Source of the DNA: Terrimonas pollutisoli
GTDB taxonomy: Bacteria; Bacteroidota; Bacteroidia; Chitinophagales; Chitinophagaceae
Reading direction: 5' to 3'
NCBI RefSeq assembly: GCF_029360765.1
Contig: NZ_JARKNA010000009.1
Span: 1-64,000 of the forward strand
DNA length: 64,000 nucleotides
The notes beneath the pieces are model-generated. The model searched no databases. It saw nothing but the letters and a program-made list of their open reading frames with translations, and was not told the origin of the DNA. Positions 50,813 to 60,317 of this stretch are shown in pieces. Every line of letters begins with the position of its first letter. Positions within the stretch are counted from its first letter, which is position 1. Both the position numbers and the translations under genes were made by a program.

Positions 50813-53800
50813 ATGAGATCTATTTTCACCCACAAGCAACCAGAAAATTGCAGTATAATTCCGGGGAAATCGAAGTCCGGTTTTCCGGGTTTTATTAAAC
50901 GTGTCTCAGCACTTTTGTTGATACCATTTCTATTTTTTTCATTACAAACTTTTTCGCAGGGGTATACTACAGTTGATTTTCACCAGGCACAAAATGACAG
51001 GGGCGGAGCAGGAACCTATGTCATTGACTGGGTCAATGGTATTTTGAACGCTACGCATACCGATTATTTTGAAGGCATCGGGGTGCCGCAAAGAATTGTA
51101 CTCACCGGTATTCTAGCCAATGCCGCTAACACTAATCCCAATAAGCACTCTTTACGATTCCGGGTTTTGGCCGAAAAAGATAAAAAGCATGCTTATGATT
51201 TCCCCATCTCCTGGGACCAGGCTTTTAAAACCGCTGAAGATATCGGCAATGGTACTGTCAATGAACTGATCAACCTGTTTAACCAAAAATGTGATCCGGC
51301 ATTTAGTGCAGCGGGAACTGCTGCCTGTAATGCGCTGACCGATGGTGTTAACGATTTTGTTCAAACAGCATCTTTTCCTGATGTAATCGGCAATCCCGGA
51401 AAACCAACGCTTGGCGCTCCGAATGTTGACGCCAATATAGCTTGCTTTGAAAGCTATATCAAACCTAATACAGGAGGCGTTATCAGGTATGGAGACAGAA
51501 CACTGGAAATAAGGGGTAATGCAGCCATCAGCAATGTTACAGTATCCTTTATTGCCTACCAGGGTAGTGGTAAAGACCTGGCAGAATATCTTCTTGAATG
51601 GACTTCTTCTTCCGATATGGTGATGATCCGTTTTGCCACCCGCCTTGCTGCCGGAAATGGAACATGTGGTTATGGCTCCGGCCAGGGTGCAGGGAGCATC
51701 AGTGGCGGACCTTACCACGTTACACTGGAAAGACTGGATGATGTAAATGACCCAAGTGATAATGCGCCTGAACCCGGCGTTTCACTCGGTAGCCAGGATA
51801 ACCAGATCATGTCTAATGCTATTCAGATCCCAGCTCCTACCTGCGGACTTACTCCAGGTTCATCAGGTTGTACCAACACTGCTACCAGCTTTACTGTTAC
51901 CTATTCCAGCACAGATGCAGCGGGTGCAGCGGTTAAATTCTATTTCCTCAGCAATACGGCTGGCGCCAAACTACCCAATAATGTTACGGCAGTCGGTAGT
52001 TGTGCCGGTAATAATTATTCCGTTACAGCCGATGTTGATGGAAATGCCAGTGTTTCAATTACTCCTTCGGGAACCAACTTTACAGCCGGCAGCTTTAAGA
52101 TTGGTGCTTGCGTAACAACGGGCAGTGGCACTACTACTTGTGAACAAGCAACCGCTACCGTTATAGATGAAGCATCGGTAGTAGCCAAAGTAGATGGCAA
52201 TGTAACAACAGCCCAGGCTCCGGCTACACTCAATTCAAACCAGGCAAATCCTTCAGCTGCTTTGACCGCCGAAGGTACTTTGAATGGTACACAGGATAAT
52301 TCGCTGTTCAGCAGCTTCACATGGGCGGCTGTATCCGGAAATAATGCCACCAATTCAAACCTCAGCTCTACAAGCGGTGCCAGCGTCACCTTTACTCCTA
52401 CTGCCGCTGGTGGTGGTGGCTTTGTGACTGGTCTTTATATTTTTGAAGTAACAGCAACTTCAACTGCCAACAGTTGCGTGGCTACTGCCAGGGTCTATAT
52501 CGATGTGACAGGTGGCGCTAGCTGCCCAGGTGTCAGTGGACCAACACCGGTTTGCGCTAATTCCCAGGATCTCGTTTATTCTGCAGGTCTGCCCAGCCCA
52601 GGTGATTTCTTAACCTATGTATGGTCGCTTGACCCAGCCAATGGCGCTACTATTGACGGAGCTAATGAAGGCGTTTCTTCTATCACCGTTGATGCAGGAA
52701 CAGGAGACTTTACTGTCATTCTGAAAATTAGAGCAGCAAACGGAACCGTATATGACTTCGCCAATTGCCATTACCCGGTAACGGTAAACCCAATTCCAAG
52801 TTGCAGCATCGAAGGACCTGATCCTGTTTGCGGTGGCTCAACAGGCAATACCTATACTTCAACCGTTGACCCTGCGGGCGGTACGGTAACTCATAGCTGG
52901 TCAATCACCGGCGATGGAACTATTACCAGCGCTGATCTAACAGGGGCTTCTATCGAAGTAACAGCAGGTACCTCCGGCTCTTATACTGTAACCGACAATA
53001 TCAGCAGGAATGGATGTACCAGCTCTTGCAGTAAAACTGTAACCGTCAATCCAGTTCCAACCTGCAGCATCGAGGGTCCTGATCCGGTATGCGGTGGCTC
53101 AATAGGCAATGTCTATACTTCAACTGTTGACCCTGCAGGCGGTACGGTAACTCATAGCTGGTCAATCACCGGCGATGGAACTATTACCAGTGCTGATCTA
53201 ACAGGGGCTTCTATCGAAGTAACAGCAGGTGCATCCGGCTCTTATACGGTAACTGACAATATCAGCAGGAATGGATGTACCAACTCTTGCAGTAAGACTG
53301 TGACAGTAAATCCTGTTCCAACTTGCAGCATCGAAGGACCAGATCCTGTTTGCGGTGGCTCAACAGGCAATGTCTATACTTCAACTGTTGACCCTGCAGG
53401 CGGTACGGTAACCCATAGCTGGTCAATCACCGGCGATGGAACTATTACCAGCGCTGATCTTACAGGGGCTTCTATCGAAGTAACAGCAGGGGCTTCCGGC
53501 TCTTATACTGTAACCGACAATATCAGCAGGAATGGATGTACCAACTCTTGCAGTAAAACTGTAACCGTCAATCCAGTTCCAACCTGCAGCATCGAGGGTC
53601 CTGATCCGGTATGCGGTGGCTCAACAGGCAATGTCTATACTTCAACCGTTGACCCTGCAGGCGGTACGGTAACCCATAGCTGGTCAATCACCGGCGATGG
53701 AACTATTACCAGCGCTGATCTTACAGGGGCTTCTATCGAAGTAACAGCAGGTGCATCCGGCTCTTATACTGTAACTGACAATATCAGCAGGAATGGATGT

Positions 53801-54763
53801 ATCAACTCTTGCAGTAAAACTGTGACAGTAAATCCTGTTCCAACTTGCAGCATCGAAGGACCAGATCCTGTTTGCGGTGGTTCTACAGGTAATGTCTATA
53901 CTTCAACCGTTGACCCTGCAGGCGGTACGGTAACCCATAGCTGGTCAATCACCGGCGATGGAACCATTACCAGTGCTGATCTGACAGGCGCTTCTATCGA
54001 AGTGACAGCAGGAGCTTCCGGCTCTTATACTGTAACCGACAATATCTCCAGGAACGGATGTATCAACTCTTGCAGTAAAACTGTAACCGTAGATCCGATT
54101 CCAACCATTGCGACAGTTTATAATCCTCCGGGCTGTAATGACAAAACCTTTACGGTTGATGTAACTTCTCCAACGCTTGGATATACTTACAGCATCGATC
54201 AGCCAGGTAATGATGAAGATTTTTCCGGACAGAATCAAACACCAACTATTCAAAACCCCAATGTTCATTTTACCGGTCTTATAGCTGGTGATGGTTTTAT
54301 TGTCACTGTAACTACCAGCTTAGCAGGTTGCACAGCTACTTCTGAATGCGAAGGCAGCAACAATACGAATAGTTGTACAGACAATGAAGCAGTTTTAACA
54401 AGAACGCCTACCAACAGTGCCAATGTGGCCGGCATTACAGAAAAAACTGTAACCAATCCATCAACGAAAACGCTGGAAACTTATAAGATCGTTCTGGAAT
54501 CTCCAACAAAAGTGAAAGCAGTTCCTAATCCTTATACTGATAAGGTGAGATTTGATCTTGTATCAGGAGTATCCGGTTATGGTTCGCTTGAATTGTACAA
54601 TGTATTGGGCCAAAAGATAGGCGTTGTTTACCAGGGCTATATCCAGGCAGGCAGACCACTTTACCGTGAATATTCTGTTTCAAAAGGAAGCAGCGGCACG
54701 ATGATTTATGTTTTCAAAGTAGGCGATCAAAAAGTGACTGGAAAATTGATCGGAGTGAAATAG
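50813..54763 (+). CDS. Type IX-secreted surface protein with tandem repeats, paralogue B
   Basis: A 1316-residue secreted protein. The signal peptide is longer than that of paralogue A and ends SLQTFSQ. The same N-terminal unknown domain (GYTTVDFHQAQNDRGG) and Ig-like domains follow. Then come five tandem 87-residue PKD-like repeats (SIEGPDPVCGGSTGN, AGGTVTHSWSITGDGTI, NISRNGC...SCSKTVTV) at residues about 659-1093. Each has four cysteines. A type A type IX sorting domain ends the protein (AVPNPYTDKVRFDLVSG ... VTGKLIGVK). It differs from A chiefly by the repeat array. Likely a surface adhesin or stalk protein. Confidence 0.82.
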   Translation: MRSIFTHKQPENCSIIPGKSKSGFPGFIKRVSALLLIPFLFFSLQTFSQGYTTVDFHQAQNDRGGAGTYVIDWVNGILNATHTDYFEGIGVPQRIVLTGILANAANTNPNKHSLRFRVLAEKDKKHAYDFPISWDQAFKTAEDIGNGTVNELINLFNQKCDPAFSAAGTAACNALTDGVNDFVQTASFPDVIGNPGKPTLGAPNVDANIACFESYIKPNTGGVIRYGDRTLEIRGNAAISNVTVSFIAYQGSGKDLAEYLLEWTSSSDMVMIRFATRLAAGNGTCGYGSGQGAGSISGGPYHVTLERLDDVNDPSDNAPEPGVSLGSQDNQIMSNAIQIPAPTCGLTPGSSGCTNTATSFTVTYSSTDAAGAAVKFYFLSNTAGAKLPNNVTAVGSCAGNNYSVTADVDGNASVSITPSGTNFTAGSFKIGACVTTGSGTTTCEQATATVIDEASVVAKVDGNVTTAQAPATLNSNQANPSAALTAEGTLNGTQDNSLFSSFTWAAVSGNNATNSNLSSTSGASVTFTPTAAGGGGFVTGLYIFEVTATSTANSCVATARVYIDVTGGASCPGVSGPTPVCANSQDLVYSAGLPSPGDFLTYVWSLDPANGATIDGANEGVSSITVDAGTGDFTVILKIRAANGTVYDFANCHYPVTVNPIPSCSIEGPDPVCGGSTGNTYTSTVDPAGGTVTHSWSITGDGTITSADLTGASIEVTAGTSGSYTVTDNISRNGCTSSCSKTVTVNPVPTCSIEGPDPVCGGSIGNVYTSTVDPAGGTVTHSWSITGDGTITSADLTGASIEVTAGASGSYTVTDNISRNGCTNSCSKTVTVNPVPTCSIEGPDPVCGGSTGNVYTSTVDPAGGTVTHSWSITGDGTITSADLTGASIEVTAGASGSYTVTDNISRNGCTNSCSKTVTVNPVPTCSIEGPDPVCGGSTGNVYTSTVDPAGGTVTHSWSITGDGTITSADLTGASIEVTAGASGSYTVTDNISRNGCINSCSKTVTVNPVPTCSIEGPDPVCGGSTGNVYTSTVDPAGGTVTHSWSITGDGTITSADLTGASIEVTAGASGSYTVTDNISRNGCINSCSKTVTVDPIPTIATVYNPPGCNDKTFTVDVTSPTLGYTYSIDQPGNDEDFSGQNQTPTIQNPNVHFTGLIAGDGFIVTVTTSLAGCTATSECEGSNNTNSCTDNEAVLTRTPTNSANVAGITEKTVTNPSTKTLETYKIVLESPTKVKAVPNPYTDKVRFDLVSGVSGYGSLELYNVLGQKIGVVYQGYIQAGRPLYREYSVSKGSSGTMIYVFKVGDQKVTGKLIGVK
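52787..54091 (+). repeat. Five 261-bp tandem repeats
   Basis: Units start at 52787, 53048, 53309, 53570 and 53831 and end at 54091, each exactly 261 bases (87 codons) with no indels. Units 2 and 4 share one head sequence (AATCCAGTTCCAACCTGCAG) and units 3 and 5 another (AATCCTGTTCCAACTTGCAG), so a 522-base dimer appears to be duplicated. Confidence 0.95.
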
Positions 54764-54787
54764 TTTTTTATAATTGACTCGCAAATA

Positions 54788-54822
54788 AAATAGGCGCATA
54801 AAAGCGCCTATTTTATTTTTTC
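54788..54822 (+). terminator. Terminator after paralogue B
   Basis: Stem AAATAGGCGC/GCGCCTATTT with loop ATAAAA, followed by TATTTTTTC. Confidence 0.85.
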
Positions 54823-54863
54823 AGAACAAATCTTCTGTATCTGTTACAGTTTATTTTAAAAAA

Positions 54864-56120
54864 CTATGGATTGATCACATACGCTGCGACATCTCCCGTT
54901 TGGGGCAAGAAATCATAATCAATCCATGAATACCCGGCATCTCCCCATGATGTTCCCCAGGAGTTCATCACTTTATACGCATGCTTTGCATCATCATAGC
55001 CACAAATTGTCAAAGAATGGCCTAAACCGCCTGATCCGGAAAAAGATTTCCAAATAAATCCTGGTCCTGCCATCGGAAAACTTTGATCAAGAACAACACT
55101 TATTATAAGCGGGTGGTTTTGGACCAGCAGATTTTTTATAGCTGTTATATCACTTTTATACACTGATGAATAAGAAATAATCTTATAATTAGCGGCCTCA
55201 TTTAATTGCGAACTGGTCGGCAAAAGTGAGCAACCATTTGTATTACTGTAAGGCATAGACTGCCAGGTGGAAACACCTGTGTTTTTTAGGAATTCAAGTG
55301 TTCTTATGGTTGATGCTCCTGATCCACAATCTCCAATCTTTGTTTGGTTATATAAAAACTCAGGACTAAAAATGTTGCTTACGTAATCATAACTTGAAGC
55401 GTTGGTCTGGTAATAGTATTCAGCAGACCTCGCCGCATATCCGGCAGCAAATGCTACGCATGAAAACTCTCCACCCTGATTTCCTACCGGAGGCATTACT
55501 AGCTGAAAACTTGAGGGGAGTGGCGTTGGTGGTACAACAACTGGTGGTGTATCGGGACATCCATCCGTATCTTCGAACCCATTGACCGTCTCCGCTTCAG
55601 AAGGACAAAGATCTTGTGTATCGATAATGCCATCACCATCTGTATCGGGCACTGTATCCGGACAACCATCTGTATCCTGGTACCCATTGACCGTTTCTGC
55701 TTGTGTGGGACAGGCATCATTGGCATCGGCAATTCCATCACCATCTGAATCAGTGGCAGTAGTTGGCGGGGTGTCCGGGCAACCATCTGTATCCTGGTAT
55801 CCGTTGACCGTCTCCTTTTGGTTGGGACAGCCATCACTTGCGTCCGGAATTCCATCACGATCGCTGTCTTTCTTTGATGTTGTTGTTGTGCCACCTCTTG
55901 CGCCTATTACATCATTCATTGAATTGTAAAACTCCTCAGATACTATCATGGGAACTTTGGCAATGGCGCCGGGATCATCGGGAACAACTCCGGAGGTACG
56001 TAGCCGAGATTGTCCTACCTCAGTGCTTTCTGTGTTATGGGAGACTTCTTTCTGACAAGCAGCAAACAAAATCGCTACAGCACACACAAATAGCCATAGT
56101 CGTGCGATTGGTGTTTTCAT
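54864..56120 (-). CDS. Papain-like (C1) peptidase lipoprotein with TSP3-type repeats
   Basis: A 418-residue lipoprotein. The lipobox is FAAC (Cys22). A linker of three thrombospondin type-3 calcium-binding repeats follows (about 88-195): DSDRDGIPDASDGCP, DSDGDGIADANDACP and DTDGDGIIDTQDLCP, each followed by TVNG(Y/F)(Q/E)DTDGCPD. The peptidase domain (about 208-418) has the oxyanion Gln and Cys in VGNQGGEFSCVAFAAGYAA, the His in GGLGHSLTICGYDD, and Asn in VMNSWGTSWGDAG. All catalytic parts of family C1 are present. It lies beside the two surface paralogues but points the other way; processing or degrading surface proteins is possible, but that is inference. Confidence 0.88.
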   Translation of the reverse strand: MKTPIARLWLFVCAVAILFAACQKEVSHNTESTEVGQSRLRTSGVVPDDPGAIAKVPMIVSEEFYNSMNDVIGARGGTTTTSKKDSDRDGIPDASDGCPNQKETVNGYQDTDGCPDTPPTTATDSDGDGIADANDACPTQAETVNGYQDTDGCPDTVPDTDGDGIIDTQDLCPSEAETVNGFEDTDGCPDTPPVVVPPTPLPSSFQLVMPPVGNQGGEFSCVAFAAGYAARSAEYYYQTNASSYDYVSNIFSPEFLYNQTKIGDCGSGASTIRTLEFLKNTGVSTWQSMPYSNTNGCSLLPTSSQLNEAANYKIISYSSVYKSDITAIKNLLVQNHPLIISVVLDQSFPMAGPGFIWKSFSGSGGLGHSLTICGYDDAKHAYKVMNSWGTSWGDAGYSWIDYDFLPQTGDVAAYVINP

Positions 56121-56564
56121 GGGTTTTTCATTTACAGATTAAAAAATAAAATATTGGATCCCCGGTCAGCTATAAGGCTAAACCGGTGCGTCTACAAAAA
56201 GCCATTGATAGTGTGTGGGAATAAAAAAGATAGGACTGTTTTCATCAGGGTATTGAATCAACATTACCTCCTCCTTCCCAAAATCATCACCATATTAACA
56301 ATAATGCCAATGCCTATTTAAACAACAAACGTACCAGACAGGCCCAAAAACATTGATCTGAGGAAAGAAATCATCATGTATAGCAATATGACTTCGAAAG
56401 CATCAAAATAAATGTCGAAATAACACTTAGTAATTTTACGTTACTTATTAAGAACTATTGCGAACTTTTCCCCAAAATATTTTTTTTGAGTGGAGATAAT
56501 CTAAAAGGTATGGTTTTTGGTTTTGTGAGTGGAAAATATTCAGACCATATTGGAAAAACCTTTT
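56121..56564. other. Intergenic region, small hairpin only
   Basis: About 440 bp of AT-rich sequence. On the peptidase side a small stem (CCGGT-AGC / GCT-ACCGG, 56162-56186) lies in the probable leader of the peptidase gene. Otherwise I see no gene or repeat. Confidence 0.45.
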
Positions 56565-56606
56565 AAAGCAGCATATCCGGCTGCTTTATTATTTTGTAGC
56601 AGCCGG
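56565..56606 (-). terminator. Overlapping hairpins at the end of acs
   Basis: Two alternative stems overlap: AAAGCAGC/GCTGCTTT (56565-56587) and CCGGCTGCT/AGCAGCCGG (56577-56585 with 56598-56606). On the minus strand they lie just after the acs stop, with a run of T residues after the distal stem. Confidence 0.65.
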
Positions 56607-56613
56607 TTTTACA

Positions 56614-58563
56614 TTAAAGTTTTCCATTCTTTATTTCATCGACCACTGCAGGATCAAGCAAAGTAGTAGTGTCTCCCAAATTGGAAGTTTCTCCTTCGGC
56701 GATCTTTCGCAGGATGCGTCGCATGATCTTTCCACTTCTTGTTTTGGGCAGACCACTTACAAACTGGATCTTATCCGGTTTGGCAATGGGCCCGATGATG
56801 CGGGAAACAGTTTGCAAAATATCCCTTCTCGTCAGCTCCTGGTCCCCGTGTTTTGTAGCACCGAAAATTACATAGGCGTAAATGCCTTGCCCTTTTATGT
56901 CATGGGGATAACCTACTACTGCACTTTCAACAACACCGGCATGCATGTTTATAGCATTTTCTACTTCGGCGGTTCCGATCCGGTGACCGCTTACATTTAA
57001 TACATCATCGACCCTGCCGGTGATACGATAAAAACCTTCCTCATTTTTCAACGCACCGTCACCGGTGAAATACAAATCTTCATAAGTAGCAAAATAATTA
57101 GTACGGCAACGATCATGATCGCCCCAGGTAGTTCTTAAAATGCCTGGCCACGGCGCTTTAATACATAAATTACCAGAGGTTACTAAAGCCCCACCTTCGG
57201 AGGGATTCGGGGCCGCTTCGTTCCCATTTTCGTCTACCAACAGTGGTTGTACACCCGGCATTGGCAAAGTGGCCCACGATGGCTTGGCCGGTGTAACTCC
57301 CGCCATATTACTGATTAATGCACCACCTGTTTCGGTTTGCCACCAGGTATCTACAATCGGACATTTCTTTTTCCCGATATGTTCATCGTACCAGTGCCAG
57401 GCCTCTTCATTGATAGGTTCACCCACGGTGCCCAGCACTTTCAATGATGAAAGGTCTTTTCCTTTCAGCGGCTCCAGGCCAAAGCCCATCAAACTGCGGA
57501 TAGCTGTCGGGGCCGTATATAAAATATTCACCTTGTATTTATCTACTATATCCCAGAACCTGCCGGCATCGGGCCAGGTTGGTATGCCTTCAAACATCAG
57601 GGAGGTGGCGCCTGCACTTAATGGACCATACACGATATAACTGTGCCCCGTTATCCAACCGATATCGGCGGTGCAAAAATGTATTTGGCCAGGCTGGTAT
57701 TGAAATACATTGACGAATGTATAATTCGTCCAAACCATATAACCGCCAATTGTATGCACAACGCCTTTTGGCTTACCCGTACTTCCAGAAGTATATAATA
57801 TAAATAAGGGATCTTCGGCATCCATTTCTTCTGCGGGAAACGATACGACGCCATCCTTCTCTACCTGCGATTCGGCATATTCCATTTCATCTTCCCACCA
57901 TACATCACGTCCTTTGATCATACTCACCGGAGTCCTGGTGCGGGTATAAACAATTACTCTTTTCACCAGCTTGTTGCCGATCAGTGCATCATCTATCACA
58001 CTCTTTAACGGAATATCTTTGCCGCCCCGGTAAGCACCATCACAGGTTACGATAAACTCAGCCTTGGCATCTTCCAGCCTGTCAGCAATGCTTTGCGCTG
58101 AAAATCCGCCAAAGATCACACTGTGAATAGCGCCGATACGGGCACAGGCTAATACGGCGTAAGCCAGCTCCGGCACCATACCCATATAAATACAAACCCG
58201 GTCACCTTTTTTTACCCCATTATTTTTTAGCACCTGGGCAAACTGGCAAACCCTTTTGTGCAAACGTTCATATGTAACAACTCTTGTTCGTTCTTCGGGA
58301 TTATTGGGCTCCCAAATGATAGCTGGCTTATCCTTTAATGTTTCGAGATGGCGGTCTATACAGTTTTCTGTGATATTTAATTTACCACCGGCAAACCATT
58401 CTATTTTTGGTTCTTTAAAATTCCAGTTGAGTACTTTATCCCATTTTTTCCTCCATTGAAAATGCCCGGCTATATCAGCCCAGAATGCCTCCGGCTCGTC
58501 AACGCTTTTTTTATAGGCTGCTTTGTATTCATCGTACGATTTTATCTGGTAAGGATATGACAT
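56614..58563 (-). CDS. acs: Acetyl-CoA synthetase
   Basis: AMP-forming acetate-CoA ligase, 649 residues, making acetyl-CoA from acetate, ATP and CoA. I start at the ATG at 58563 (MSYPYQIKS), not the TTG at 58569. Motifs: the P-loop-like YTSGSTGKPKGV, the acyl-adenylate core PIVDTWWQTETGG, TGDGALKNEEGFYRITGRVDDVLNVSGHRIGTAEVE, and the C-terminal lysine in LPKTRSGKIMRR (acetylation site). A short insert (APNPSEGGALVTS, about residue 450-462) is encoded by a palindromic element. The gene is divergent from an MHS-type transporter. Confidence 0.95.
   Translation of the reverse strand: MSYPYQIKSYDEYKAAYKKSVDEPEAFWADIAGHFQWRKKWDKVLNWNFKEPKIEWFAGGKLNITENCIDRHLETLKDKPAIIWEPNNPEERTRVVTYERLHKRVCQFAQVLKNNGVKKGDRVCIYMGMVPELAYAVLACARIGAIHSVIFGGFSAQSIADRLEDAKAEFIVTCDGAYRGGKDIPLKSVIDDALIGNKLVKRVIVYTRTRTPVSMIKGRDVWWEDEMEYAESQVEKDGVVSFPAEEMDAEDPLFILYTSGSTGKPKGVVHTIGGYMVWTNYTFVNVFQYQPGQIHFCTADIGWITGHSYIVYGPLSAGATSLMFEGIPTWPDAGRFWDIVDKYKVNILYTAPTAIRSLMGFGLEPLKGKDLSSLKVLGTVGEPINEEAWHWYDEHIGKKKCPIVDTWWQTETGGALISNMAGVTPAKPSWATLPMPGVQPLLVDENGNEAAPNPSEGGALVTSGNLCIKAPWPGILRTTWGDHDRCRTNYFATYEDLYFTGDGALKNEEGFYRITGRVDDVLNVSGHRIGTAEVENAINMHAGVVESAVVGYPHDIKGQGIYAYVIFGATKHGDQELTRRDILQTVSRIIGPIAKPDKIQFVSGLPKTRSGKIMRRILRKIAEGETSNLGDTTTLLDPAVVDEIKNGKL
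57182..57216 (+). repeat. In-frame palindromic element in acs
   Basis: Outer arms GCCCC (57188-57192) and GGGGC (57209-57213) enclose CCTTCGGAGG. Flanks are CTAAA on the left and a TTCGGGGCCGC end on the right, similar to icmF copy 3. In frame, it codes for APNPSEGGALVTS. Confidence 0.65.
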
Positions 58564-58701
58564 AAACAATCTGCTTTTTTTGGGGCCTTAAATGTACGAA
58601 GACAATTTTTTTTATTTCGCTGATAAATATCAATTCGTATTTTAAACCCTTGAAATAAAAGGATCGCAATAAATATTTGTATTCAAAATGAAAATTGCCA
58701 G

Positions 58702-60231
58702 ATGAAAAACAATGCACCGAATGGAATTGTAAAAGTTATTTCAGCTTCGTCAGTTGGCACCATGATCGAATGGTACGACTTCTACATTTTTGGCATGCTG
58801 GCCAAAACTATCTCCACTCAATTTTTTCCGGAAGGCAATGCTACTGCGGCCCTGTTAAGCACACTCGCCATTTTTGCAGCAGGTTTCATTGTTCGGCCGT
58901 TTGGAGCTTTGGTGTTTGGAAGATTAGGTGATCTGATTGGCCGCAAGTACACTTTTTTGCTAACACTTGTTCTGATGGGTGGCTCTACTTTTTTGATTGG
59001 CCTTGTGCCCTCCTATTCTTCTATTGGCATTGCTGCACCTTTACTAGTTCTGCTATTAAGACTTGTACAGGGACTTGCACTCGGCGGTGAGTATGGTGGC
59101 GCCGCTACTTATGTGGCCGAACATTCCCCTGCCGATAAAAGAGGCTATTATACCAGCTGGATTCAAACAACGGCAACACTGGGCTTATTTGTTGCACTCG
59201 GTGTGATCATGTTGGTGAAACTAAATATGACTGATGGGCAATTCAATGCGCAGTGGGGTGGCTGGCGTTATCCATTCTGGATATCGATCTTGTTGGTTGC
59301 GGTATCAGTGTATATACGATTAAAAATGTCGGAGTCTCCTTTGTTTTCCAAACTAAAATCAGAAGGCAAGACTTCCTCCAATCCATTAAAAGAAAGCTTC
59401 AGTCACAAAGCCAACTTTAAAATGGTATTGCTGGCATTGTTTGGCGCGGTGATGGGGCAGGGTGTGATCTGGTACACCGGCCAGTTTTATGTGCAAAGTT
59501 TTTTGGAAAATGTTTGCAAGATAGAGTTTGAACAAAGCCGTACAATTATGCTTTGGGCTATTGCTTTTGCTACACCTTTCTTTTTATTCTTTGGTTGGTT
59601 AAGTGATAAGATTGGAAGGAAGTGGATTATGCTGGCGGGAATGTTGCTGGGGATTTTAACGTACAGGCCGATATTCAATACTTTTCTTGAGGAAGCAAGT
59701 ATTGAAAAAAATAATCTTGAAAAATCTGCTATTGCGGTTCCGCTTATAAAGACAGAAGGCATCAAAGAAAGTGCAGACTCTCTATGGATTACTACGACAA
59801 CATTTTCTCTGTCGGATGGAAGCCGTTTTACTGAAATAAAGAAAGATACATTGTCTGCGGAAGCCGATAAAATCATTGGTTCTACTAAAAAAGAATACAA
59901 AGACAAACAGCTTGCGACTTCAACCTACTGGAAGTTCGTCGGGCTTGTTTTTCTACTGATACTGTATGTCACCATGGTCTACGGCCCGATCGCTGCTTTC
60001 CTGGTTGAACTGTTTCCTACAAGAATCCGTTACACATCCATGTCACTTCCTTATCATATCGGCAATGGTGTGTTTGGCGGATTAGTTCCCTTTATCGGCC
60101 TGTTATTAACAACAACCCATCCAAAAGATCCGTTGGTTGGGCTGTGGTACCCGATTGGGATCGCCGCCCTATGCTTTATCATTGGCCTTATGTACCTGCG
60201 AAATAAGATTGACAAGGACGTGACAGATTAA
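58702..60231 (+). CDS. MHS-family MFS transporter
   Basis: A 509-residue major facilitator of the metabolite:H+ symporter group, with about 12 helices. Signatures: MIEWYDFYIFGMLAK at helix 1, RPFGALVFGRLGDLIGRKYTFL between helices 2 and 3, GLALGGEYGGAATYVAEHSP, and FGWLSDKIGRKW. Between helices 8 and 9 an unusually long hydrophilic loop (about residues 330-405) is inserted. MHS members carry acetate/propionate, citrate, proline or similar acids; acs next door suggests a short-chain carboxylate. Divergent from acs. Confidence 0.88.
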   Translation: MKNNAPNGIVKVISASSVGTMIEWYDFYIFGMLAKTISTQFFPEGNATAALLSTLAIFAAGFIVRPFGALVFGRLGDLIGRKYTFLLTLVLMGGSTFLIGLVPSYSSIGIAAPLLVLLLRLVQGLALGGEYGGAATYVAEHSPADKRGYYTSWIQTTATLGLFVALGVIMLVKLNMTDGQFNAQWGGWRYPFWISILLVAVSVYIRLKMSESPLFSKLKSEGKTSSNPLKESFSHKANFKMVLLALFGAVMGQGVIWYTGQFYVQSFLENVCKIEFEQSRTIMLWAIAFATPFFLFFGWLSDKIGRKWIMLAGMLLGILTYRPIFNTFLEEASIEKNNLEKSAIAVPLIKTEGIKESADSLWITTTTFSLSDGSRFTEIKKDTLSAEADKIIGSTKKEYKDKQLATSTYWKFVGLVFLLILYVTMVYGPIAAFLVELFPTRIRYTSMSLPYHIGNGVFGGLVPFIGLLLTTTHPKDPLVGLWYPIGIAALCFIIGLMYLRNKIDKDVTD

Positions 60232-60245
60232 GGGCCTCCTCCCCA

Positions 60246-60264
60246 TCCCGACGAAATGTCGGGA
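60246..60264. repeat. REP-like palindrome (TCCCGAC type)
   Basis: Perfect arms TCCCGAC and GTCGGGA with loop GAAAT, located between the transporter gene and the small membrane protein gene. No T tract follows. It belongs to the general group of short dispersed palindromes in this window. Confidence 0.55.
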
Positions 60265-60317
60265 CCATCTAAGCACAGCCCTGACTTATTTGAAAAACAT
60301 TATAAACCCGAAGACTC

